Source: Gnetum montanum (taxonomy: Eukaryota > Streptophyta > Gnetopsida > Gnetales > Gnetaceae). From it: 64,000 nucleotides of DNA. The first letter of the stretch is position 1. Each line of letters starts with the position of its first letter. The stretch is taken from the NCBI GenBank assembly GCA_015680685.1, contig MNCI01033474.1:1050009-1114008 (forward strand). Reading direction: 5' to 3'. Positions 46,371 through 55,560 of this stretch are shown here, one piece after another. The notes beneath the pieces are model-generated. The model did no database searches and was not told where the DNA came from. It saw nothing but the letters and a program-made list of their open reading frames with translations. Both the position numbers and the translations under genes were made by a program.

Positions 46371-49300
46371 CAGCATAGGTGACCATCTCCCCCATGACTG
46401 AATTGAAGGAGGACGATCCAAAACAATGAGCGAGGTCATCCTCTCTCAAAGGTATTATGTGCATTGACCATTCTAGATTCATGATAAGGTTTGGTCTATT
46501 GCACATTGACTAGTATTCTCCTATCAGAGCATTTGCTTGAATTTTTTAGGAGTTTCCAACTTTCCCCAATTGATGTTTTTAGGTTAAGGGTTAGAAGTTG
46601 GCAACACTCTTGCTCTAGTGCATCTATGCCTTCTACATGGGCGCAAGTTGGTCTCCTAGTTAGTTTTATGCATGTTGGTGAGTTGCTCTCTTGATTAACT
46701 ATCAACCAATAGGTGTCTTCTTATTGTGTGGTTGCTACATACAGGAATTTTTGTATGTTAATTTCTTGGGCACACCGGTTGCATGCAGGCAATGCTGAAC
46801 ATTCCTATACGTAATCACCCCTTATATCACTGTATGTGATGCATAGAACTATCTTCTTCTCGATCTTCCCAAAAGTTTTTTCCTTATATATTTTCAGAGA
46901 AAGATCGTAGATTCCTAGGCATGCATTTATGGTACTTAGCCATGCCCTTTCCATTATTATTGGAAAATCCCCTTTGTCATTGTTTACTTATATCACTAGG
47001 AAATTAGATGAGTATGACCATCCACACATAGTGGTAATGATGTCCTCCACCAGTCCCAAGGGAACAGTGATGGACTAGTTAGCCATCTCTAAGTGAATAT
47101 TGCTCTTCTTTAGTGGAGGTAGGTTCCAGGCTTTATACATCTCTTGTGATATTAAGTTGACTCCAGGACCTGAGCCCAGAAGAGCTTTACATGGTTCATT
47201 CCCAGCGACTTGGAGATAGATTAATGGACTTCCAAGATCAGAAAATTTCCTGGGAAGGTGGCCCTCCTTAATCCAGTCAGTCATGGCATGTGTTAACATA
47301 ATTGTGTACGTTGAGTTCTGTTGCTGGTTTGAAGGGAGCTTCGAAGCCTTATTTGATGGAGAAGTATTCAGAGGCTCAACTACTTGTAGAGCTTGGTTGG
47401 GTTGTTGGTTTTGAAGAAAGGTCTTCTCTTTGTACAGTTGTCAGAACCACTAGCGGGTTGAAGGTTTACAGCTCTTATAGCATTGCGTTGCTGCGGTTGA
47501 GTGGGGAGTTCCCCTTGCATTACTGGAGCTAGTGGTAATGGAGCTATCAATGTGAGAGTTGCGGATGAATTTGGAGAATGGTATATCTATGGGTTGTCTC
47601 TCCCAGGAGAAGGAGTCCTATAATACTCCCAAGCTTGGTAGTGATATTGTGATGTCACGTGACTGACAGAGTCACATGAAGAGATTGGCTGCTACACGTA
47701 ATAGCCATATGGATCTAGTTTCCAGTAAGGATATTATTGCCTTGGTGATGGCATCCCCTATGACTATGGGTATTGCCACTGCTGGTGTTTCTCAATAGGT
47801 TGTGGTAGAGTTCCACTTGGATAATACGTTAATGATTGGTGGAACATCTTCAGGTTACCTTAGGGATAAGGTAACCATCAGGGTGCTTGCTGTTTGTTAA
47901 GTCATGGGTTAAGTTCATACACCCTAGACTCTTGCAGATGTGAGATTACTAGGCAACATCCCTTAGGATGGTCATACTGGCATATTTCACATCCACCATC
48001 ATTGTCTATATCAGAATCCACAACCTCTTCGGTGATGGCCATTTTACCCTTACCTTTGTTACGTGCATGGTCCAAATCCCTCTTTTTCTTTTTATCATAG
48101 TCACTACTTCGCTCCTTAGACTCTATGATTTTGAGAACGGTTTCAAATCTACTATCTAAGGAGTCCCACATTTGGTCTACCTTTGTTGACACTTTTTTTG
48201 TTAATTTTTGGAGAGGCAAGGTTTTCCTATTCACCATATCTTCAAGTGGTGACTCTTCCTCCTTCTCACAGAATCTCACTCCCCTTTTTTGGAGGGAAGG
48301 ATCACGGTTGTACTCTTCTGCACTTTCTCTCTTACATAGCTCTCCTTCTTCCTTAGCTACTTGCTGCAACAATCTATGAACCTGATGGGACCTAAGCTCT
48401 AATAATCTCCCTTGGGCATACATTCCATGGGTTCTCCTAGTTTCATGCCTAAGTCCATCTACGAGATGGCATAGTTGATCCTACTGCGAGTAACCATGGC
48501 CTGCACAATGATGTAACAGTGCATAGTAATAGCGCATGGCAGCATCCAAGGGTTCTTGATTTCCTTACTTCCATCCTTGGATTTTCTTTTGTATATTGGA
48601 CACCTGAGAGTACATTTGATATTTATCATTAAATAGTTCTAGCATCATATTCCACCTTCGAATGGATTTTAGTTCTAAGGACCGGTACCAGCTTTCCACT
48701 TCTTTCATCAGTGTCCTTGGGAACAACTTTAATTTTTGCCATGCATTCTTGATGTTCTGCAAGGCACATGCATCGTGAAATGCTTGTAAGTGGCTTTGAC
48801 GATCATCGTTGTATCCCCCCTCAAATCATGGGATATTATTCATATCTAACCTATTGATCTTGTTATCTTTTTGGTGCCTTGCAGGAATTCTTACGGCCTC
48901 CGTGATATCTAACATGCTTCAGGTTGCAAGTAGGGGTCCTTCATGGTCATTTCCTTCATAGCATCTATGATTTCTATGTGGTTCCATACTCTCCCTTCTT
49001 CCATGTCATGATTCTCTAGAATGCCCTCATCCTCATTCTCAACTCTCTCGTCAAGGTTTCTCACTTTGCTTACCCTTATCCTCACGGTTAGGTTCCTTAT
49101 GACCACATCTTGATACTGAAGGAGAGGGTGAATGTGATGATGAAGGTGAAGAAGAAGGAGAACCATCGCCATGACAATGTTTCCTACCTTCTCTTCGATG
49201 GTCCCAGCCCCAATCGTGATGACGATCAGAATGCCCGCCTTTATCATGTGTTTGTGTTCCCTCATTGAATACTTGGTGTTCATGGGGATTAGAACTAGGG

Positions 49301-49827
49301 TTGTGAATCATGGAGTGAAGGTTTTGATACACCACCTCCTCACCATTGTTAGGAGGGAAAACATTATTTTGTGGAGAACCTATTGAAATAGGTTCACCAC
49401 CCTTAATTTTGCTTAAGACGGGTGCAGCATTATGGGGTCCTTTGCCCTTCAAAGATGTGTGGTAACTCTTCTATCACAAGTTCCATTGACATTGCACTTC
49501 TATGGGATGGTAGTCCCTTGTGTCATAATCACATGCAACGTACTCTGCGTACAATTGTGACATGCCTATTCGTGCAAGAGCACGAAGGAGCATGTTGGGG
49601 ACTTCTCGGTCTGGAGGCAACACTATGTTACCCTCCAAGTCTCTCCAACGCAGTTGTTCATCTTGATAGAGAATAAAGGTAAAGTTGGGTATATACTCAT
49701 CTTGATGAATATATACCACATGGAATTGTTGAGGAACTGGCACATTTTGGTTATGTGTGTTGTGTCGTTGACTATCTCTAGTGTTGTTCCTAGGTGGTGA
49801 AGTGCTTTTGTGTGAAGAAGAAGACAT
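46371..49827 (-). pseudogene. element E gag-PR
   Basis: The start at 49,827 (MSSSSHKSTSPPRNN; a longer in-frame ATG lies a few codons upstream) uses the inner copy of the duplicated N-terminus. The order is as in D: YIHQDEYIPNF, Ser/Pro-rich part, gag core (ESWYRSLELKSIRRW, FNDKYQMYSQVS, near 48,640), charged region, zinc knuckle CEICQYDHPKGCC (47,953-47,990), Pro-rich region, and a protease-like segment near 47,180 reading CKALLGSGPGVNLIS, where the catalytic Asp of the usual DSG is Gly. The tail (LEQECCQLLTLNLKTSIGE) runs on to about 46,371 and is longer than in D. The segment 47,902-48,423 is open for 173 codons. Confidence 0.85.
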
Positions 49828-49954
49828 TTTTGTCTTATTCAGTGTGCTAATTACCATTGCCTTATTTTTCTTTTGATCAACCCTAAGGGTTCATTTTAGC
49901 ATCCCAACGATGTGAATGATCTCCTATGTTCTACGTAGCCCACAAACAACTAAG

Positions 49955-49973
49955 TCCCCGGCAACGACGCCAA
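49955..49973 (-). promoter_or_regulatory. second (inner) primer binding site of element E
   Basis: Minus strand TTGGCGTCGTTGCCGGGGA is the best preserved tRNA-Asp type site in the window, one mismatch from the expected complement, although it lies behind an LTR fragment rather than a full LTR. Confidence 0.8.
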
Positions 49974-50199
49974 TGATGAGTGGCGAGGTACCCCTACACT
50001 CAACCATATGAATACGAGCATCTCACGCACGTTCTCAACTCTCTCATCAAGGTTTCTCACTTTGCTTACCCTTATCCTCACGGTTAGGTTCCTTATGACC
50101 ACATCTTGATACTAAAGGAGAGGGTGAATGTGACAATGAAGGTGAAGAAGAAGGAGAACCATTACCATAACGATGTTTCCTACCTTCTCTTCAGTGGTC

Positions 50200-50823
50200 C
50201 TAGCCTCGATCGTGATGATGATCAGAATGTCTACCTTTATCATGTGTTTGTGTTTCCTCGTTGAACACTTGGTGTTCGTGGGGATCAAAACCAGGGTTGT
50301 GAATCGTGGAGTGAAGGTTCTGATACACCACCTCCTCACCATCATTAGGAGGGGAAACATCGTTTTGTGGAGAACCTATTGAAATAGGTTCACCACCCTC
50401 AATTTTGCTTAAGATGGGTGGTGCGTTATGGGGTCCTTTTCCCTTCAAATATGTGTGGTAACTCTCCTGTCGCAAGTCCCATTGATGTTGCACTTCTATG
50501 GGATGGTAGTCCCTTGTGTCATAATCACATGCAACGTACTCTGCGTACAATTGTGACATGCCTATTTGTGCAAGAGCATGAAGGAGCATGTTGGGAACTA
50601 CTCGGTCTGGAGGCAACACTATGTTACCCTCCAAGTCTCTCCAACGCAATTGTTCACCTTGATGGATAATAAAGGTAAAGTCAGGTATATACTCATCATG
50701 ATGAATATATACCACACGGAATTGTTGAGAAACTGGCGGATTTTGGTTATGTGTGTTGTGTCGTTGACTGTCTCTAGTGTTGTTCCTAGGCGGTGAAGTG
50801 CTTTTGTGCGAAGAAGAAGACAT
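50200..50823 (-). pseudogene. duplicated gag N-terminal fragment of element E
   Basis: 207 open codons starting MSSSSHKSTSPPRNN, including YIHHDEYIPDF, LRWRDLEGNIVLPPD, AEYVACDYDTRDYHP and HSDHHHDRG. It ends near the duplication border at 50,032, where sequence runs into the LTR fragment. It is the outer copy of the gag start and would be met first by ribosomes on the element RNA. Confidence 0.8.
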
Positions 50824-50948
50824 TTTTGTCTTGTGCAGTGTGCTAATTACTATTGTCTTATTTTCATTTGATCAACCCTACAGGTTCGTTTTAGCATCCC
50901 CACGATGTGAATGATCTCCTATGTTCTATGTAGCGCACAAACAACTAA

Positions 50949-50968
50949 GTCCCTGGCAACGATGCCAA
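50949..50968 (-). promoter_or_regulatory. outer primer binding site of element E
   Basis: Minus strand TTGGCATCGTTGCCAGGGA, adjacent to the full 5' LTR. Confidence 0.8.
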
Positions 50969-51760
50969 TAATGAGTGGTGAGGTACCCCTACACTCAACC
51001 ATATGAAAACAAGGGTCTCACGAATGATCCAGTCAAACTCAAAGGACTAAGTGCTTACGCGCCTTAATGGAACACTTAATGTTAATCAATCACTGTCTTC
51101 CCAAACTTACCTTTATTTTCATGATTGTATGGTTAAGTAAGCTTGAGGTATATTATTTTTATATCTTTTATCTTTTTAATGTCTTATGCTAATAGGGGAA
51201 GGTGAAGATAACTAAGTGACTAACTTTCATTAACTATTCACTAACTAAGTTCTAATTATCCTAGCACCAGTATTCATTCCCACTTGCCGCACACACCCTA
51301 AACCAGTGCAATGTTGCTGGGATTACCAAACGCTACTCGTTATTGGGTTACCAAGCGTTACACACGTGCTCAAAGAAGTCGTACTAAATGCACTTAATTA
51401 GGAGAGTCAAGGGTTGAGAGAGATTGATTATCTAGGAAAGCATTTAAACATTTAACAAATATTAAATCCTATTTAGTTTAGTCCATATGCTACAAGGTTT
51501 ATCAGAAAGTTCATATTTATTGTCGTACACAAATGTGTGCTCAGGTACAATTTTCTCGAATAAAGATCCATTCACTTTAAAACTCCTACTACGGGCACAT
51601 GGAAATTATTCTAACTCTGGAATGGTAAAACTGCTATACTTTAGCTAAGGGTCTAAATCTAGATGCCTAGAATAGGGAAAGCTGCCTCTTATTTATAGAT
51701 GTTGTAGTAGGCCATGATATCATGGATGCGATATCACGTACGCAATATCGCGGCTCATCA
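50969..51760 (-). repeat. 5' LTR of element E (792 bp)
   Basis: Plus-strand view: TAATGAGTGG at 50,969 to CTCATCA at 51,760. A GATATC block lies at 51,716-51,750 and the minus-strand TATA box near 51,690-51,700 (plus strand ttatttatag). Pairs with 43,764-44,540. Confidence 0.9.
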
Positions 51761-52455
51761 ACTACTTCTCCAAAATTTTAGAGATTTTCTTGGTGACAAT
51801 TTCTACTATCTCAGTATGAATTTACCATTGAAAGAATCCAAGGAGAAGTAAATTCTTTACCTAATGCACTTACTAGAGAGCTAAAAAGCTACATGTTTCA
51901 AGCTAATCCATTATCACCTACTTCATCATCATAGACCTCATCTGAAGTGTCAAATCAATGGATAAGCTGATCTTTGAATACCTTAGAAGGATGGATTTCA
52001 TCATGTAGAATAATTATCTCCTACTTTCCTCAAGAGTCATCAAGCAACGTGTATCAGCTGTATCCCAACATCAATTTCTTTGTTAATATGGAAAGTCACA
52101 TTGATTGTCTAGTGAATAATTTGAAGTGGACTTGACTTGAAGTAAAGTTATTACTACATCTGCAAGAGGAAATGTACTAGACAACATATTGCTGACACAT
52201 CGATAGCTTTTTGCAAACCAAATGGCATGAAACTACTTTAGCATATTGCTTAAATAGAATGGATGGGAGGTGGAACTCTACCAATATTTTCAATGCATAA
52301 ATTTATTCCATGAAGTAACACTCTATCAAAACAAGCAAAAAGTAGAGAGACCGCCAGTTGTAGAAGATACTCAAGACTTTCAAGATGCTGTCATGATGCC
52401 AACAATAATGCTTGAAGAGATGTCCAAATTAATTAGGGTCTACCACAATTATTAG
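51761..52455 (+). pseudogene. endogenous caulimovirid fragment: region after RNase H
   Basis: Continues the plus-strand viral fragment beyond element E (TSD ACTAC at 51,761-51,765). The last open part, 52,270-52,455, reads FHEVTLYQNKQKVERPPVVED then DFQDAVMMPTIMLEEM and is acidic. The equivalent minus-strand copy is at 32,000-32,594. Function in the virus not recognised. Confidence 0.65.
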
Positions 52456-52489
52456 AAGTCCAAATCAAAGATATGTAGTATCCATCGCA

Positions 52490-52790
52490 CTATCTTGAAG
52501 ATGTTGTAAATACTAATAATTGTTAATGATGTATCAGTCATAGATCATGATGGATTAATAATGGTAATGTGTCAATCGAGCTTATCTGCTTAGCTCCTTA
52601 TCTATAAAAGTGTATCCTCTATGTTTGTACACATGAGTGTGTAAGGATTTCAATAGAATCTGAGTTGAAGCTTGCATTGTTACTTCAGTTTGCTTCTTAG
52701 AACTAGATCCTTCTTCATACTTTACTAGAGCTAAAACTGTTGGAAGGGTTGCTAAGTCTATTACTACTAATCTTCCAAACTGTTGGATTA
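52490..52790 (+). promoter_or_regulatory. probable viral intergenic region with TATA box
   Basis: Non-coding DNA after the last viral frame carries a TATA-like cttatctataaaagtg at about 52,598-52,613, followed by tttgtacacatgagtgtgtaagg. The position after the last ORF is where caulimovirids keep the pregenomic RNA promoter. Activity is inferred from position and TATA only. Confidence 0.4.
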
Positions 52791-52799
52791 AATATCTAC

Positions 52800-54360
52800 T
52801 CCATCTTTTCTATTGCCTAGAGGTCTTCTAAAACTCTTGATCCCTTAAATATTTCTAAATTTTTGGAAACCCTTGTATGTATCCTTTAGCATCAATAAAC
52901 ATTCCACATTCTAACAGATGTTTACTACCAACAAGAAACTTCACACATCACTTTAACTCATGATTCATGAATATAGTATTTGTTAACTAAAAAATAGCCC
53001 TAACACCTCTTGTAGCATAAACTAATATGGGAAACATTCTAACTCCATGAATCTCAATACATAATAATAATGTAGAAGTTATATGTTCATCAAATAAAGA
53101 TAACTAAAAATTTGGTTGGGCTAAACATAAAGCATTAGCATTTAATTTCCCTCTAAACTACAGATTTTTGACATTTTCCAAACTAGGTTTGGGTCATCTC
53201 TTATTCCATCCCTGATTATTCTGCTATCTAGTAGAGTAACTACAAATTCAGTATTCAAATCATAATTAAACTTAGGGCTTACCAGAATATCAATTTGTCT
53301 AATTTGTACATAATGATTCCCTTATTCCTTCCATTTTGAAAGTTCTTATTCATTGAAGAATGCTAAAAATACTAGATGAATGCTAGATCCTTTAATTTCA
53401 AGTATGGCTTCTAAGTGTTTTACTAACATAGTCCACCTTGCTAAAAACATATTTGAAAAATTATATAAGGCCTCCTTGGGAAGTTCTGGAAATTTCAACT
53501 TTCCATTTGATGCTACAAAGGACTTGTGACTCATTATGGCTTCATAGAATGGGATGATTAGTTTCTAATCTTTAGTCATTTCTTCTTCTATACTAGCATT
53601 CACATTCTCAACTCTACTTCTTAGCATAAAAGCCCTATGAGTATCCCAATCAATGTCTTCATCATAATCATTGTTTCTAACTTCTCCCTCATCATCATTG
53701 TTCTAGACAAAATTCACATTAGGGAGTTGTTCCATGATTCTGTTGAGATTTTCTTTAGTATAAAGTAATTATGAATCTTCAGGCTAGATTTCCTTCTCAA
53801 CCTTTTCCATAGCTTCCATAAGTTTTTCATCTTCCTCTTTAAAAGGACTTTCATGCTCATCTAAGATTCAATTGGTAGGCCATTTAGGAACTTTGCTTAA
53901 ATCATACACCAAAAACACAGCTTCTTCATTGGTTTCTTCAACCAGAATTCCTTTACCCTTATCTTTACTGAAGAGTGCCCTTTCTCTGACAAGAGGAGCA
54001 CTGATATCATGCTTTCATTAACGAACTTGAATAAACTCATCAAGAGTATCTTTTGCTTGTAGATATGTATTTGAAGCATAACAGGTACCCATAAGATGAT
54101 AATATTGAGAGGTAATAGCTAACCTTTCTTCTATCAATTTAGTAGCTAACTCCTTTAATTTTGTAGCATACTTCTTCTAATAACTATTGGGCTAACAAAT
54201 TGAACAGAAAGATAAGATAGAACCCACCATGGCTCTAACACCATTTGGGGTTGCTAATCATCCAATATCATGTTTAGCCTTCACATAGGCTTCAATCTTA
54301 ACATGATGCTCTCTAGGGGTAAGAAACACCATCTTTAAAAAGCAAAACAAGCTATGCAAG
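52800..54360 (-). pseudogene. endogenous caulimovirid upstream ORF with probable movement-protein domain
   Basis: The minus-strand frame starts near 54,360 (PREHHVKIEAYVKAKHDIG). It passes through an acidic middle (ESPFKEEDEKLMEAMEKVEKE; NDDEGEV) and reaches a region at 53,540-52,900 (MSHKSFVASNGKLKFPELP, VVTLLDSRIIRDGIRDD). The LLDSRI segment with its Asp, followed by hydrophobic strands, resembles the 30K movement-protein core, which would widen plasmodesmata. This rests on pattern only. Many stops. The ORFs 53,346-53,534 and 53,897-54,079 are pieces of it. Confidence 0.5.
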
Positions 54361-54589
54361 TGAGCGAGGGCTTCTACGAACACCTCCAAGAGGTAGTGCA
54401 AAGTGCTTAGAAGGCTGCACCATATCCACTTAAGGCTACTATGTGATTTGTAAGATCTTGTTTGGGCTAATGCAAATTAGATAGAACAAGGATGTACTCA
54501 CTTAAGAATACTTCACAACACAAGAGTATTATGCAAATTGAAGAAACAACTAATTTTTGGAATGAGGAGGTTTATCTCCAATTGTTATC

Positions 54590-54830
54590 ACAATTAATTC
54601 CTTTTCCACTATATATGGGGAAAAATGATCCATAAAATTTTCTCCTAGACCAATATCAAATCCTCCATCACTAATTTGGACAAAATCTATTTCTCCTATT
54701 AGAGAATGGAATGGACAAAATTTGGTCTTTCACCTAGAGGTCTGCACTTTGGCTTGAACTTCTTCTCATAGTGTGTGATGATGAACTTGCTTGGTACTTT
54801 TGAAGTAACTGGGGCTATGTCAAACACTTG
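54590..54830 (-). pseudogene. second copy of viral protease-region sequence, truncated
   Basis: Minus strand IAPVTSKVPSKFIITHYEKK and CRPLGERP match 41,800-41,905; then DNA equivalent to 42,180-42,310 follows directly. About 260 bp between them are missing, so this copy has an internal deletion that removes the active-site segment. Confidence 0.7.
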
Positions 54831-55560
54831 TAAGTGGAATCAAGATTTTAAAGTTGAGTTTGAAATATATTTTAAAGTTCCACATTTTTTTATATTATTT
54901 AATCATCTACTATTTACTCAAAAATTTCACAAAGAAATTATTAGTCTTCTTAGTTCCATTAAGAATATAAAACCTATTTCCACATCATTTGATTTTCATA
55001 GATATTTTTTGTTAAAATCAATCTTCTTAACCATAAAAAAGAATTCGTATCACAAGTAGGCAAGAAAACTTATATTTAGCCAATTACATACTACACTCTT
55101 TCTAATTCTTGCAACTTTTTTCATTATGAAAAACATTTATTTAATGTTTTTCCATTTTTTGCTCAAAAAAAATATGCTAAGGAAAATAAAATACATGTTG
55201 AAATTGAGAATAGGAAAAAATAGTATGAATTCAAACATATAGCCCATAAGAAAAATGTTTCTTCATCTAACAAGAATACTATTAGCTCAAAGAATAAACC
55301 TTATATTAAGATGTCACATAACACTACTTACAAAGAATCTCGATGTAAGGTTAATTGTAATGGATAATTTGTTAGATAATTTATGCTATCATTTTCTATT
55401 AGATCCTCCTCTATTACAAAAGTTGGTATTTCATCAAATCTTTCTACTATTACCTCGATTTATTTTGCTATTTTAAGTTTAAGCATAGATGTTAAAAGTG
55501 ATGCAAATGTTATTAGGATTAAGATCATTCTTCCTACTAACAATTAAAAATTATTTTTTA
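54831..55560 (+). pseudogene. unidentified ORF, second copy of 31,750-31,990
   Basis: Opens with CKWNQDFKVEFEIYFKVPHF, shared with 31,750-31,947. In another frame it continues from about 55,020 with KKEFVSQVGKK, FFHYEKHLFNVFPFFAQKKY, SSSNKNTISSKNKPYIKMS and IDVKSDANVIRIKIILPTN before TAA near 55,546. Around 240 codons with few stops, Lys- and Ser-rich. No family recognised. Confidence 0.5.

Larger units (their letters stand above)
49036..51026 (-). repeat. tandem duplication of ~996 bp: LTR end, PBS, leader and gag N-terminus
   Basis: Unit 1 is 49,036-50,031 and unit 2 is 50,032-~51,026. Each holds, on the minus strand, about 57 bp of LTR end (49,974-50,030 in unit 1), a primer site, leader and the gag N-terminal half. 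Both gag starts (49,827 and 50,823) are 996 bp apart. The units differ by several percent, similar to the difference between E's two LTRs. Confidence 0.9.
43764..51760 (-). mobile_element. gypsy element E: complete, gag-PR only, with internal duplication
   Basis: 7,997 bp on the minus strand with LTRs of 777 and 792 bp and a perfect TSD, inserted in the viral RNase H region. It has the same composition as D. It differs by a tandem duplication of about 996 bp that covers the last ~57 bp of the 5' LTR, the primer site, the leader and the gag N-terminus. No pol and no aORF. Confidence 0.9.
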
